64,000 nucleotides of DNA from positions 282,947 through 346,946 of the forward strand of contig NZ_RKHR01000005.1 in NCBI RefSeq assembly GCF_003752585.1, written 5' to 3'. This DNA is from Sinobacterium caligoides (GTDB lineage Bacteria > Pseudomonadota > Gammaproteobacteria > Pseudomonadales > Sinobacteriaceae). The position numbers and the translations under genes are program-made. Shown here piece by piece: positions 9,197-18,568 of this stretch (the first letter of the stretch is position 1; each line of letters begins with the position of its first letter). Below the pieces are notes generated by a model. That model ran no database searches, had not been told where the DNA came from, and saw nothing but the letters and a program-made list of their open reading frames with translations.

Positions 9197-9200
9197 ATGA
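9165..9200 (+). CDS. Possible 11-residue leader peptide
   Basis: The ORF reads MTSTTQAVSTR and its TGA overlaps the ATG of the FUSC gene (ATGA). AAAAGG lies a suitable distance before its ATG, whereas the FUSC start itself has no obvious SD. This layout suggests translational coupling, with ribosomes terminating on the leader and restarting at 9197. No homolog is known to me, and the call rests only on layout. Confidence 0.35.
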   Translation: MTSTTQAVSTR

Positions 9201-11326
9201 CAGCAGCACAATGGCGACAAGGACTCAATGGTTTGTTAGGGGGGTATCTATCTCCGAAAGCTAAATTCGCCATCAAAGTTTCACTCAGCCTAACCCTCGC
9301 TTACATCATCCCCATGGCCTTTGGCTGGAGCCAACCTTCGACTGCAGCAATGACGGTCATGCTGATTGTCGCCACCGGCGGGATGAGGGAGTCGTTGCTA
9401 AAAGGTACCTATCGAGTCATTGGCACCCTTATCGGCATGGTTATTGGTGTCGGGTTGATCATACTGCTATCTGGTCATACTGCACTCTACTTCCTCGCCG
9501 TCTCCCTTGTAGTGGCTATCGTATTTTATATCTACCGATGCTGCCAAGGCGACAACACCGTCTTTATGCTAACCGGTGTCATGGTGATGATGAGCTATAA
9601 CGGTGGCGATTTTGATGGTTCCCTACTCTACGGCATTGAACGCGCTTATATGACCACCTTCGGCATCGTCGTTTACACTTTGATAGGCAGTTTCATATGG
9701 CCAACCAAACCCTCGCTCAATATCCGTCAAACTGTCACCACACTCAGCGAGGATTACTGCCAACTATTTTCTACGCTTCGTCAATCCAGCGCCAACGATA
9801 AAGCTAGAGCGCAGTTAGCCGCGATAGTCAGCAAGACTGAAGCTTTGCAGCAACAGCTGATCACCATGCGCGCAGACGCCGGTGAAGCCAACGCGCTCCG
9901 TAAGCACTGGCAGATGATTGCGCAACACTACCAAGACATCTCATCACGTTTGACCAATGTGATGGATGTAAGCCAACAGCACAACAGCGCAAGCCACCTC
10001 CCCGGTGAGCAACACCTGCTCGACATCATCGAATCGCAACTATCGGCCATCCACTCATGCTGGCAAGGCGGTCAGCAAAAAGTAGACGCTATTGATCGAC
10101 AAACTGATCAGCAGCAGTGGCAGACGCTACCCCACTTCGAGGCCGCCCAGCGTATCGCGCGCGGCGAGTGGCTAGCCAGCTTCAGTCAGTTACTGTCAGC
10201 CCTCAATCAAACTGTGCTTTCCCTCAATAGCGGTGACCAACACTTTGACTATCAGCCAAGGTCTAAAGCTGCCTCCTTTATCTGGCTGGACAGAGAGAGC
10301 TTTAAGCTCGGCGCGATGGCATTCATCACGTATTGGTTGGCACATAGCCTCTGGTTCTTTTTCAACCCCCCAGGTGGCTATAGCTTTGTCACCTTTGCCA
10401 CCATGTTTGTCCCCTTAGTCGGCTTTACTCCGATCAAGCCGAAACTGCTATTCCTTCTTTTCACCTTTGCCTTTCTCTTTGCTGGCCTTGCCTACGTGTT
10501 TATCCTGCCAGGCCTCAGCCACTGGAGCGGCTTATTTATCTTTATCTTTGTCTATGCCTTCATCGGTTTTTATTTACTGCCAGGGCCTGTGACAATGTTC
10601 TTCCTGCTCGGGCTCTTCGTCTTAGGCATCGATAATCAAATGCAGTATAACTTCGCCGTTATTCTCACGGTAATGTTAATGCTTTACCTTGCCGTAAGCG
10701 TACTGTTTATTACCACCTACCTCCCTTTCAACAGCAAGCCAGAATATTTGTACCGCAGCATGCGCCAGCGTTTTTTTGCTGCCGCCAACGTTGTGTTGCG
10801 CTACCAAGGAAAGAGCCTCAACCACTGGCAGAAAAAGCATCTCACCTATGCCGCCTCTGCCTGCGTACGCTTGAACCATAAGATGAAAACTTGGAGCGCG
10901 TCGATTGATTACAGCTACTTCACCGAGCTCGACCAACAATCTATCAATGAGCTCAATGAGAGCATGGCCATTTTATCCGGCCGCCTTCAATTGTTAATGC
11001 AGCGACGTGAGAGCTTCAATAATAACCGTTTGATCCAACATATCCGACAGTCCAGCGACGAGAATTTTTTGCAAGAACTCTGTGCGCCACTGCGTCACTC
11101 CGTATCTCGCCAGATCAGCACTGACAGTAAACTACTCTGGCCTGTTTACGAGCAAAAAATTAATGCACTACTCGCCCCTCTTGATTGGTCGATCTATAAC
11201 AAACAAGAGATTGCTGAGTTCTATTTGGGTATTAACCTGTATAAAAATATCATGAGTTCGTTAATGCTATGCGACCAACGAATAGACCATGTTAATTGGA
11301 CTGAATTATCACAGAGTAGGTTTTAA
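9197..11326 (+). CDS. FUSC/aromatic acid exporter (PET) family inner-membrane efflux protein
   Basis: This 709-residue protein has two membrane blocks (about residues 20-165 and 380-515), each of roughly six helices, separated by a helical cytoplasmic domain and followed by a soluble C-terminal region. This is the architecture of AaeB/YccS-type PET exporters. GWSQPSTAAMTVMLIVATGG is the typical first-block segment. The following genes encode an outer-membrane factor, a DUF1656 peptide and an HlyD adaptor, completing a tripartite pump for aromatic or phenolic compounds (inferred). The start has a poor SD and is likely coupled to the small ORF before it. Confidence 0.93.
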   Translation: MTAAQWRQGLNGLLGGYLSPKAKFAIKVSLSLTLAYIIPMAFGWSQPSTAAMTVMLIVATGGMRESLLKGTYRVIGTLIGMVIGVGLIILLSGHTALYFLAVSLVVAIVFYIYRCCQGDNTVFMLTGVMVMMSYNGGDFDGSLLYGIERAYMTTFGIVVYTLIGSFIWPTKPSLNIRQTVTTLSEDYCQLFSTLRQSSANDKARAQLAAIVSKTEALQQQLITMRADAGEANALRKHWQMIAQHYQDISSRLTNVMDVSQQHNSASHLPGEQHLLDIIESQLSAIHSCWQGGQQKVDAIDRQTDQQQWQTLPHFEAAQRIARGEWLASFSQLLSALNQTVLSLNSGDQHFDYQPRSKAASFIWLDRESFKLGAMAFITYWLAHSLWFFFNPPGGYSFVTFATMFVPLVGFTPIKPKLLFLLFTFAFLFAGLAYVFILPGLSHWSGLFIFIFVYAFIGFYLLPGPVTMFFLLGLFVLGIDNQMQYNFAVILTVMLMLYLAVSVLFITTYLPFNSKPEYLYRSMRQRFFAAANVVLRYQGKSLNHWQKKHLTYAASACVRLNHKMKTWSASIDYSYFTELDQQSINELNESMAILSGRLQLLMQRRESFNNNRLIQHIRQSSDENFLQELCAPLRHSVSRQISTDSKLLWPVYEQKINALLAPLDWSIYNKQEIAEFYLGINLYKNIMSSLMLCDQRIDHVNWTELSQSRF

Positions 11327-11332
11327 AGCATA

Positions 11333-12976
11333 ATGAATAAGCCGTTTCGTCCTCACACTCTAGCCGCTACGATCGCACTGCTGCTCGCGACAGCCCCCGG
11401 CTGCACCCTACTCGGCCCAGATTACATCACACAAAACCCAGCTCAGCTCCCAAGCGAATGGCAGCAAGAGGATAGCGAGCAAAGTTACCAGCAAACTCAG
11501 CAATGGTGGCAGCAATTTGACGATGACACACTCAATCGTTTAGTTGGCTTAGCCCACCAACAAAATCTCAGTTTAGAATCTGCCGGCCTTAACATTGTTC
11601 AGGCCCGTGCCGCCCTTGGCTTTAGCGATGCTTTACAGTATCCACAAAGACAGGCTCTCTCCGGCAACGGCGCCTATGGTTATCAAAACAAAACTGACTA
11701 CACCAGCGTCAACCTAGGGTTAGATATGGGCTGGGAAATCGATATCTGGGGCAAGTATGCCAGAGGCATCGAAAGCGCCGAAGCCAACCTCTACGCGAAC
11801 ATGGCTTCCTATGACCAGGTGATGATTACAATCACCGCCGAAGTGGTGCGCAATTATATTAACTACCGCACCTACCAGGAACGTGTTCTGTTATCTCAGC
11901 AGAACATTAAGATTCAGCAGCGCATCACCGAAATCACACAGGTCCAGTTCGATTCTGGTGATGTCTCTGAACTCGATGTTCAGCAAGCCAAGACACAGCT
12001 CTACGCAACCTTATCAACACTACCCGCACTGGAAATCGCGCAGATTAAAGCACGAAACGCGCTTGCAGCACTGCTGGCCATGCTACCCGAGCAGGTCGAC
12101 GCATTGTTACAGCAGGGCCATGAACCGCTAAACCTACAACAACGTATGGCAGCAACCAATAACGCCAATATTAAAGCGCTGGACGATTACGATGCACGCT
12201 CTATTATTCCCTCCGTCGAGGAAATGAGCACGCAGATCGATGCCAACCTGTTATCTCGCCGCCCTGATATTCAAATCGCACAAATGCAAGCTAAGGCGCA
12301 GAGTGCCAGAATTGGTGCTACCGAAGCCGAGCTTTACCCCAGCTTTAGTCTCTTTGGTAGTTTAGGCGTTAGCCAAGTTGTTCCTGATGGCGGAAGCTAT
12401 AGCCTCTCTGAAGCGGTCTACGCCAACATCGGGCCAGCGTTCAACTGGAATATTTTTCAGTATGGACGCATTAAAAACCAAGTCCGAGTGCAGGATGCAT
12501 TGTTTCAAGCCAGCCTGACTCACTACAACCAAACCGTGCTCGATGCCGTCGTAGAGGTCGATAACGCTGTCGAGGCCTACCAACGCCTTAATCAACAGTT
12601 ACAATACAATCGAGCTTCCGTCGAGGCTTCTGTACGCGCCTTCAATATCTCCATGCGTCAGTATGAGAATGGTCTAGTAAGTTATCAGCGATTACTCAGC
12701 ACTGTCGAGAAGATGACCCGCAATGAAGATAACTACGCACAGATCAAAGGTAATATCGCCGGTCAGGTCGTCCAACTCTACAAGGCGCTTGGCGGTGGCT
12801 GGCAACTTGAGAATGGGCAGCCTTTGTTAAATGACGACACGGTGGAGCAGATGAACAAGCGCACCGACTGGGGCGACATGCTCACCCAACCCATCGACCG
12901 CCAGCACTATGATCAGGAGCTCAAGCAGCGGCAAGCTGATCGCGAAATCAAAAGGGGCGATGCTAATGATGCATAA
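11333..12976 (+). CDS. Outer-membrane efflux factor, NodT/OprM type
   Basis: This 547-residue protein has two OEP repeats. GWEIDIWGKYARGIESAEAN and then LLSRRPDIQIAQMQ and ARIGATEAELYPSFSLFGS are diagnostic of RND/PET outer-membrane channels of the NodT family. The N-terminus has a signal sequence with an imperfect lipobox around TAPGC. It should form a trimeric channel spanning the outer membrane and periplasm for the pump encoded by its neighbours. It lies six bases after the FUSC gene and overlaps the next ORF. The C-terminal 40 residues are charged and Gln/Asp-rich beyond the usual domain end. Confidence 0.95.
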   Translation: MNKPFRPHTLAATIALLLATAPGCTLLGPDYITQNPAQLPSEWQQEDSEQSYQQTQQWWQQFDDDTLNRLVGLAHQQNLSLESAGLNIVQARAALGFSDALQYPQRQALSGNGAYGYQNKTDYTSVNLGLDMGWEIDIWGKYARGIESAEANLYANMASYDQVMITITAEVVRNYINYRTYQERVLLSQQNIKIQQRITEITQVQFDSGDVSELDVQQAKTQLYATLSTLPALEIAQIKARNALAALLAMLPEQVDALLQQGHEPLNLQQRMAATNNANIKALDDYDARSIIPSVEEMSTQIDANLLSRRPDIQIAQMQAKAQSARIGATEAELYPSFSLFGSLGVSQVVPDGGSYSLSEAVYANIGPAFNWNIFQYGRIKNQVRVQDALFQASLTHYNQTVLDAVVEVDNAVEAYQRLNQQLQYNRASVEASVRAFNISMRQYENGLVSYQRLLSTVEKMTRNEDNYAQIKGNIAGQVVQLYKALGGGWQLENGQPLLNDDTVEQMNKRTDWGDMLTQPIDRQHYDQELKQRQADREIKRGDANDA

Positions 12977-13181
12977 TCCCCCCCATGAACTCGCTATAAG
13001 CGACGTTTATTTCTCACCACTGATCGCCGTCGCCCTGTCCGCCCTATTGCTGACTTGGATAACGACCATTATTTTTAACAAGACAGGGTTCAGCCGTTTT
13101 ATCAGCTACCCATCGATGACCTTCATTAGTATCTTTGCCAGCTTTGTCTTGATACTTGATGCCTTTGTTATCCCTATTTAA
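12966..13181 (+). CDS. DUF1656 (AaeX-like) small membrane protein
   Basis: This 71-residue protein has two hydrophobic helices and begins MMHNPPHELAISDVYFSPL, typical of DUF1656 peptides in PET efflux operons. Upstream in-frame ATGs exist at 12909 and 12960. The 12966 start is preferred because AAGGGG sits about nine bases before it and its length matches the family. It overlaps the 3' end of the outer-membrane factor gene, indicating coupled translation. Its exact job in the pump is not known. Confidence 0.88.
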   Translation: MMHNPPHELAISDVYFSPLIAVALSALLLTWITTIIFNKTGFSRFISYPSMTFISIFASFVLILDAFVIPI

Positions 13182-13190
13182 GGATTTGAC

Positions 13191-14081
13191 GTGAACCAAC
13201 CAAAGAAAATGGCACTGATAGCCGCAAACTTAGCCTTCTTTATTATCGTCGGATTTTTTGTCTACCAACGATTTGGCATCTATCTCAATAACCCCTGGAC
13301 CCGTGATGGTCAAGTCAGAGCACAAGTGATTCAGGTCACGCCTAGGGTTTCCGGCACCGTGATAGAGATCGCCGTAGTCGACAACCAGCATGTTAAAGCA
13401 GGGGATCTACTTTTCACGATCGACGCTTCCACTTATGAAGTCAGCGTACAACAGGCCATCGCCAACTTAGAACGTGAAAGAGTCAGCTCAAAGGGCGCCA
13501 AGATCGAGTATGAGCGCCTGAAAGATATCGCCGCCAAAGATGCTGGCGCTGTCTCCGATAAAGATATGATTCGCCGAGAAGTTAACTACCAGCAGTCACT
13601 GAGCCGTATCACCGTGGCCGAGCAAAATTTAATCGCAGCCAAATTGCAGCTTGAGTACACACATGTCTATGCATCGGTTGATGGCTACGTCTCTAACATC
13701 AATTTCCAAATTGGCTCTCAAGCCATCGCCAATCAGCCCATACTCGCACTTGTCGATGAACACAGCTTCTGGGTATTTGGCTACTTCCAAGAAAGCCAAC
13801 TCAATAAGATCGGCATGGGTAACGCCGCCGTCGTCACATTGATGGGTTATCCGGACACCCCTATTGAAGGTCGCGTCGAATCGATGGGCTGGGGAATTGC
13901 ACCAGCAGACGGCACCGTTGGCTACAACCTGCTACCGAGCATCAAGCCCGTCTTTCAATGGATACGCTTAGCCCAACGCATGCCGGTAAGGATAGAGCTT
14001 GAGGCTATCCCCGACAACATTAACTTACGATTCGGCATGAGCGCATCAGTATTAATCTTATCGGAAGAGGATTCGCCGTGA
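13191..14081 (+). CDS. HlyD-family periplasmic adaptor of the efflux pump
   Basis: This 296-residue protein starts at GTG. It has one N-terminal membrane helix (ALIAANLAFFIIVGFFVYQ), then a barrel-sandwich hybrid: NPWTRDGQVRAQVIQVTPRV, SGTVIEIAVVDNQHVKAGD and the matching half YTHVYASVDGYVSN. A helical hairpin lies between the halves. It is the AaeA/EmrA-type membrane-fusion protein linking the FUSC exporter to the outer-membrane channel. Its TGA overlaps the GTG of the next gene (GTGA). Confidence 0.95.
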   Translation: MNQPKKMALIAANLAFFIIVGFFVYQRFGIYLNNPWTRDGQVRAQVIQVTPRVSGTVIEIAVVDNQHVKAGDLLFTIDASTYEVSVQQAIANLERERVSSKGAKIEYERLKDIAAKDAGAVSDKDMIRREVNYQQSLSRITVAEQNLIAAKLQLEYTHVYASVDGYVSNINFQIGSQAIANQPILALVDEHSFWVFGYFQESQLNKIGMGNAAVVTLMGYPDTPIEGRVESMGWGIAPADGTVGYNLLPSIKPVFQWIRLAQRMPVRIELEAIPDNINLRFGMSASVLILSEEDSP

Positions 14082-14746
14082 AGACGATGAATAGACACCA
14101 CAACTTCATCTACTTAACACTATCGTTAGTATTTACCCTGCTGGTTTCCGCCCTATTTCCCTATGTCGAAAACGAGGTCGGCATCGGCGCCTACGGACTC
14201 AAAGCGATGTTACTGGCAACCTTTGCCGTGACCTTGGTCAGCCTGCGCTTCGGCCAATATTGGCGCCCTTTTATCGCCGTGTTGATTGCCGTCTATATTA
14301 GTCTGGCCATCGTGCAATACCTGTTATTGATGCAAGAAAGGGAATACCTGTTTTTAAGCGTATTATTAGTCTTCTTTATCGGTACCGCCTACGGTACTGC
14401 CCGCCAAGTCTTATTTAGCGGCCATGTTGATCTCAATGAGGTCGTCGGATCTATCGCTATTTTCTTATTAGTCGGGCTCATCTGGGCTGTGTTTTACCTT
14501 CTCATCATGGAGGCGTCTCCTGACGCCTTTAATGGTCTAGAGCAAAATAGCTGGGTCGCGAACTTTTCCGATGCCGCCTATTTCAGCTTTGTCACACTAA
14601 CAACTCTGGGCTACGGCGATATTAGTCCCGCCACTGACTTTGCCAGGGTCGTCGTCTACTTGGAGGCTATCTTCGGCGTATTTTATATGGCCGTTGTTGT
14701 CGCCAGCTTAATCAATGCTAATCAAAACCAAACAAAGGATCAGTAA
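14078..14746 (+). CDS. Two-pore-helix potassium-channel-like membrane protein
   Basis: This 222-residue protein starts at GTG within the GTGA overlap. Four to five hydrophobic N-terminal helices are followed by a pore module (Ion_trans_2): a helix, then DAAYFSFVTLTTLGYGDISP, then a last helix. TLGYGD matches the potassium selectivity filter. No C-terminal RCK/TrkA-N domain is present. Being in the efflux operon, it may balance charge during transport or respond to the same stress. That is inference. Confidence 0.88.
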   Translation: MKTMNRHHNFIYLTLSLVFTLLVSALFPYVENEVGIGAYGLKAMLLATFAVTLVSLRFGQYWRPFIAVLIAVYISLAIVQYLLLMQEREYLFLSVLLVFFIGTAYGTARQVLFSGHVDLNEVVGSIAIFLLVGLIWAVFYLLIMEASPDAFNGLEQNSWVANFSDAAYFSFVTLTTLGYGDISPATDFARVVVYLEAIFGVFYMAVVVASLINANQNQTKDQ

Positions 14747-14750
14747 TACT

Positions 14751-15824
14751 ATGGGTGATCAATTACGTTCGACGGACCCCGACAAGCAGTTTGTCAGCAA
14801 TATGGTCGAATCCGCACTGAAGGTTGGTGCTATTTTTCTACTATTAACGTGGTCATACGGCTTGATCAAGCCTTTCGTGATTCCCATGCTGTGGGGGGCG
14901 ATTATCGCCGTTGCCGCCATGCCGCTGGTACGCTGGCTCGAGAAATACACCAAGAAGAGAGGCCTGGCTGCCGTACTGTTTGTGCTATTGGCCATCGCCG
15001 CGATTGTTATTCCCGTCGCCGCACTACTGACATCAATATCCGCCCCCGTTCAATCGGCCATCGAAACCTTTCACGCCGGCGATCTAAGCATACCTGGCCC
15101 CGCCAGCTGGGTTGATAAAATCCCGCTAGTCGGCGACCAAATCAGTCAATTTTGGACGCTACTATCAACTAACTTAGAAAGCGCCTTACTGCAGGTAAAG
15201 CCACAGCTCATTTCCATCACCTCAGTAATAGTAGGACTGGTCACAGGAGGCATCGTTAGTGTTGCCATGTCGATATTCTCACTTGCCGTTGCCGGTGGCT
15301 TTATGACACACGGCGAGACGATCGATCGTGGCTGCAAGAAAATCGCGACTCGGCTGGTGGGTGACAGTGGCGAATCCATGGTGGAGTTAGGCGCCGCTAC
15401 GATCCGCAGCGTGCTACTTGGCGTGGTCGGTGTTGCCATCATTCAAACCGTACTCATTGGCATTGGGGTATTCGCCGCCCAAATCCCCCTAGCAGGCCTA
15501 TGGTGTATTGTTGTCCTTATCTTTAGTATCGCTCAGCTGCCTGCCACCATCATCACCCTACCGCTGATCATTTATGCTTACTCCGCGATGGATAACACCA
15601 CGGCGACAATCTTCACCATTTGGACGCTCATCGCCGGCTTAAGTGATAACGTGCTCAAGCCGATGCTGATGGGGCGCGGCTTAGATATCCCGATGCTAGT
15701 GATCTTAATCGGCGCTATTGGCGGTATGTTAGCCATGGGATTAATAGGGCTATTCATTGGTGCAATCGTGCTAGCCGTTTGGTACAAGCTGTTCCATGCC
15801 TGGATGGCACAGGAAGTCAGTTAA
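14751..15824 (+). CDS. AI-2E/PerM-family permease
   Basis: This protein of about 357 residues has seven to eight membrane helices and the family signatures [20 protein letters not shown] near the N-terminus and [20 protein letters not shown] near the C-terminus. The family includes the TqsA autoinducer-2 exporter and Na+/H+ antiporter-like proteins, and the substrate here is not predictable. The start at 14751 is chosen because the frame upstream overlaps the channel gene. An alternative ATG at 14715 would add 12 residues. It is the last gene of the operon. Confidence 0.92.
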   Translation: MGDQLRSTDPDKQFVSNMVESALKVGAIFLLLTWSYGLIKPFVIPMLWGAIIAVAAMPLVRWLEKYTKKRGLAAVLFVLLAIAAIVIPVAALLTSISAPVQSAIETFHAGDLSIPGPASWVDKIPLVGDQISQFWTLLSTNLESALLQVKPQLISITSVIVGLVTGGIVSVAMSIFSLAVAGGFMTHGETIDRGCKKIATRLVGDSGESMVELGAATIRSVLLGVVGVAIIQTVLIGIGVFAAQIPLAGLWCIVVLIFSIAQLPATIITLPLIIYAYSAMDNTTATIFTIWTLIAGLSDNVLKPMLMGRGLDIPMLVILIGAIGGMLAMGLIGLFIGAIVLAVWYKLFHAWMAQEVS

Positions 15825-15832
15825 CCCAAAAA

Positions 15833-15859
15833 CAGGCGGTTGTCCTTGGCAACCGCTTG
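15833..15859 (+). terminator. Hairpin ending the efflux operon
   Basis: Arms around 15833-15842 and 15850-15859 form a stem of up to 10 bp with a 7-base loop, preceded by an A-run. The U-tract expected after the stem is absent. The hexanucleotide array starts exactly there, so the repeat appears to have replaced or split the terminator tail. Confidence 0.65.
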
Positions 15860-16068
15860 CTCCTGCTCCTGCTCCTACTCCTACTCCTACTCCTACTCCT
15901 ACTCCTACTCCTACTCCTACTCCTACTCCTACTCCTACTCCTACTCCTACTCCTACTCCTACTCCTACTCCTACTCCTACTCCTACTCCTACTCCTACTC
16001 CTACTCCTACTCCTACTCCTACTCCTACTCCTACTCCTACTCCTACTCCTACTCCTACTCCTACTCCT
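15859..16068. repeat. Hexanucleotide array, 35 copies
   Basis: Three GCTCCT units (15859-15876) are followed by 32 uninterrupted ACTCCT units (15877-16068), 210 bases in all. The plus strand is pure pyrimidine apart from one purine per unit. All frames stay open through it and would give Pro-Thr, Ser-Tyr, Leu or, on the other strand, Val-Gly repeats, but no credible gene uses them. Such arrays form by slippage and are variable in copy number. Confidence 0.98.
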
Positions 16069-16408
16069 ACGTTATCAAAGACCATTAACCGGCCTCGCTA
16101 TCAACCTTAATAGCTTTATAACGAAAATTTAATGCCGCACGTCATTTTATATTTCCAAGCATATTTCCCTATCCAATGACTTCCGAGCCACTCCCCCAGA
16201 AAACACTAAGCCATTGATAATAGGATAGTTACAAGATAATAAGCGAGTAACACTACAATTATGCCTATTCAGCCACGTACAAATACGTAGGGCAAAATAC
16301 ATGGAGATCGGAAAATACTGGAAACAAAACACAAACGAGAGTGATTCCTATTTGCATTAGGCCGCTAAGTTTAGCTATGCTGCGCGCTGATTTACTTAGC
16401 CGAGGTCT
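16069..16408. promoter_or_regulatory. Upstream region of the siderophore locus
   Basis: This 340-base AT-rich gap lies between the hexamer array and the TonB receptor gene. An iron-responsive promoter is expected. A TGATAAT half-site occurs near 16214, but its partner half does not match a Fur box well, so no Fur site is called. Confidence 0.4.
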
Positions 16409-18547
16409 ATGATGCGCCGTTTTAGTCAACACAACATTCTTCAATTCACCCTTTTCGCTTCTGTTAGCGGCCTCACTTGGGCCTCTCCTGCAACCGATGA
16501 ACCAAAAACATATGTCCTCGAAGAGGTGAATGTATTAGGTAAGGCGTATAAAAATACCGCCACCAAAAGTAGCCTCGCGCCAGAGGAAACACCGCAGGGT
16601 ATCTCTATTATTGATGGCGAGTTATTGGCCGAGCGCGGCGTAAAATCGTTGAACCAAGCTCTCCGCTATACCCCCGGTGTCACTACGGAGCAAAAAGGTG
16701 GCTCTGTCACCATGTACGACACCTTCAATATCCGTGGCTTTGACGTCAGCCAAAGCTACTACGATGGCCTCGTCCTACAGTATTTACAGGGCTGGAATTT
16801 ACAGCCTCAGATTGACCCGATTGCATTAGAGCAGGTCGAAGTTTACAAGGGCCCGACCTCAGTACTGTACGGTTCCATGCCGCCAGGTGGCATGGTCAAT
16901 ATGATAGCCAAAGCGCCACAGCAAGAACAACAAACCACCGCGACGTTAGCGACGGGTAGCCACAATACCCGCGAGGCTTCTATCGATAGCACCGGTGCGC
17001 TCGGCGACAGCGATGCTTCCTACCGCGTTATAGCCATGACGCGCAAGAAAGATGGCCAGGTAGATTATACCGAAGAGGAGCGCACGGTCTTCGCCCCCTC
17101 CGTCGACTGGTCAATCACCGATAAAACCTATGTCAACATCAACCTGTACTACCAGAAAGACCCTGCTATGGGGCAGAATTCCTCCCTACCCGCCTCCGGC
17201 ATGATCGATCATAACCCGGCCGGCAGCACCAAACCTTCGACCTTCGCCGGTGATGCCAACTGGAACCATTTCGAGCGTGAGTTTTGGATGGCGGGCTACA
17301 AGGTTCGACACGACTTTAACGACAACTGGTCCTTCTTACAGACGGCTCGCTATCAAGACGCTACGCTTGAACAACGCAACACCTACCACATCGCCGCCGG
17401 TTTTGATGCCAGCACAGGCAACCTAGAGCGCTACATTTATAGTACTGACGAAGACTCCAAGGGTTACTCTGTCGACAATCAGCTATCTGGCGCTTTTAAG
17501 ACCGGCGAGATCGAGCACAACACCTTGGTTGGTGTCGACTATCAACAGCTCAAAGGACAAACAGTCTATTCGTCGTACGGTAGCACCAGCCAGTTTGGCA
17601 ACTTTAATATCTACAACCCCAATAACCATATGATTGACCCCAGCAAGCTAAGCACAGAGGGTACATGGATTGATGACGTCGAAGTGGAACAAACAGGCCT
17701 CTATGTACAAGATCAGCTGCATATCGATAATTGGGTGCTGATCGCCGGCGGTCGTTTCGACGATTATCACTCCTCATCAAAATTTTACGACGCAGAAGCA
17801 AACCATCAAGAGTTCTCTTACCGTGTCGGTGCCCTCTACGAATTTGATAACGGGTTATCACCGTTTATCAGCTATGCCACCAGCTTTGAACCTTATGCAA
17901 GCGGAAAAAGTGATGGCACACCGTACAAGCCCGAGTTAGGCGAGCAGATTGAAACGGGCGTGAAATACCTCTCTGATGATGAGACCACCTCGGCGACGGT
18001 CTCTTACTTCAATATCATCAAAAGTGACGCAGTCGTAGACAACCCTGATGACCCCACCCCTGGCAACAAGCTTCAAATCGGTGAGATCCAGTCACAGGGG
18101 CTCGAGATTGAGGGGCAGTTGCTGGTTACTCCAAATTGGGGACTCTCCGCCAGCTACACCTATATTGACATGAAGATTACAAAGGACACCGATTACGACT
18201 TACAGGGTACAACGCCTATTTATGTACCCGAGCATGCCGCTACGCTTTGGACGAATTACACCGTCGACCGTGGTCTGCTCAACGGCACCCGTATCGGTGG
18301 CGGCGTTCGCTATACCGGTGAAATGCAAATGGATGCTGTCAACAGCGACCGTGTGCCCGCCTCGACCATCGTTGATGCTTCCGTAGGTTACGATTTAGCG
18401 CAGCTGGGCCGTCGTTTTGATGGCGCCACCGTTAACCTTGTCGTCAACAACCTGTTCAACCAAGAGTCTTACACCTGCTACGACAGTGCAAACTGCTGGT
18501 ACGGTGCCGAGCGAACTGTTGAGGTCAACGCACAATACCAGTTCTAA
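16409..18547 (+). CDS. TonB-dependent siderophore receptor (FhuA/FpvA class)
   Basis: This 712-residue outer-membrane receptor has a signal sequence to about residue 25. A TonB-box-like stretch (TYVLEEVNVLG) and a plug domain follow (PQGISIIDGELLAERG, TPGVTTEQKGG, NIRGFDVSQSYYDG, VEVYKGPTSVLYGSMPPGG). The rest is a 22-strand barrel ending in a terminal Phe (VEVNAQYQF). It takes up ferric siderophore in a TonB-driven manner. The neighbours FhuF, FhuC, FhuD and FhuB point to a hydroxamate siderophore. Two ATGs are adjacent; the second (16412) has better spacing from GAGG. Confidence 0.96.
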   Translation: MMRRFSQHNILQFTLFASVSGLTWASPATDEPKTYVLEEVNVLGKAYKNTATKSSLAPEETPQGISIIDGELLAERGVKSLNQALRYTPGVTTEQKGGSVTMYDTFNIRGFDVSQSYYDGLVLQYLQGWNLQPQIDPIALEQVEVYKGPTSVLYGSMPPGGMVNMIAKAPQQEQQTTATLATGSHNTREASIDSTGALGDSDASYRVIAMTRKKDGQVDYTEEERTVFAPSVDWSITDKTYVNINLYYQKDPAMGQNSSLPASGMIDHNPAGSTKPSTFAGDANWNHFEREFWMAGYKVRHDFNDNWSFLQTARYQDATLEQRNTYHIAAGFDASTGNLERYIYSTDEDSKGYSVDNQLSGAFKTGEIEHNTLVGVDYQQLKGQTVYSSYGSTSQFGNFNIYNPNNHMIDPSKLSTEGTWIDDVEVEQTGLYVQDQLHIDNWVLIAGGRFDDYHSSSKFYDAEANHQEFSYRVGALYEFDNGLSPFISYATSFEPYASGKSDGTPYKPELGEQIETGVKYLSDDETTSATVSYFNIIKSDAVVDNPDDPTPGNKLQIGEIQSQGLEIEGQLLVTPNWGLSASYTYIDMKITKDTDYDLQGTTPIYVPEHAATLWTNYTVDRGLLNGTRIGGGVRYTGEMQMDAVNSDRVPASTIVDASVGYDLAQLGRRFDGATVNLVVNNLFNQESYTCYDSANCWYGAERTVEVNAQYQF

Positions 18548-18568
18548 GCGAGGAACCAGCGTCACCCC

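Noticed and set aside
15859-16068. CRISPR array
   Set aside because: It is a direct hexamer repeat without spacers, and no cas genes are present.
15771-16132. Open frames through the hexamer array (poly-Leu, Pro-Thr, Ser-Tyr, Val-Gly)
   Set aside because: They are open only because a 6-base repeat lacks stops. They overlap the AI-2E gene and have no SD or domain.
16205-16235. Fur box before the TonB receptor gene
   Set aside because: Only one half-site matches, and the second half deviates too much.
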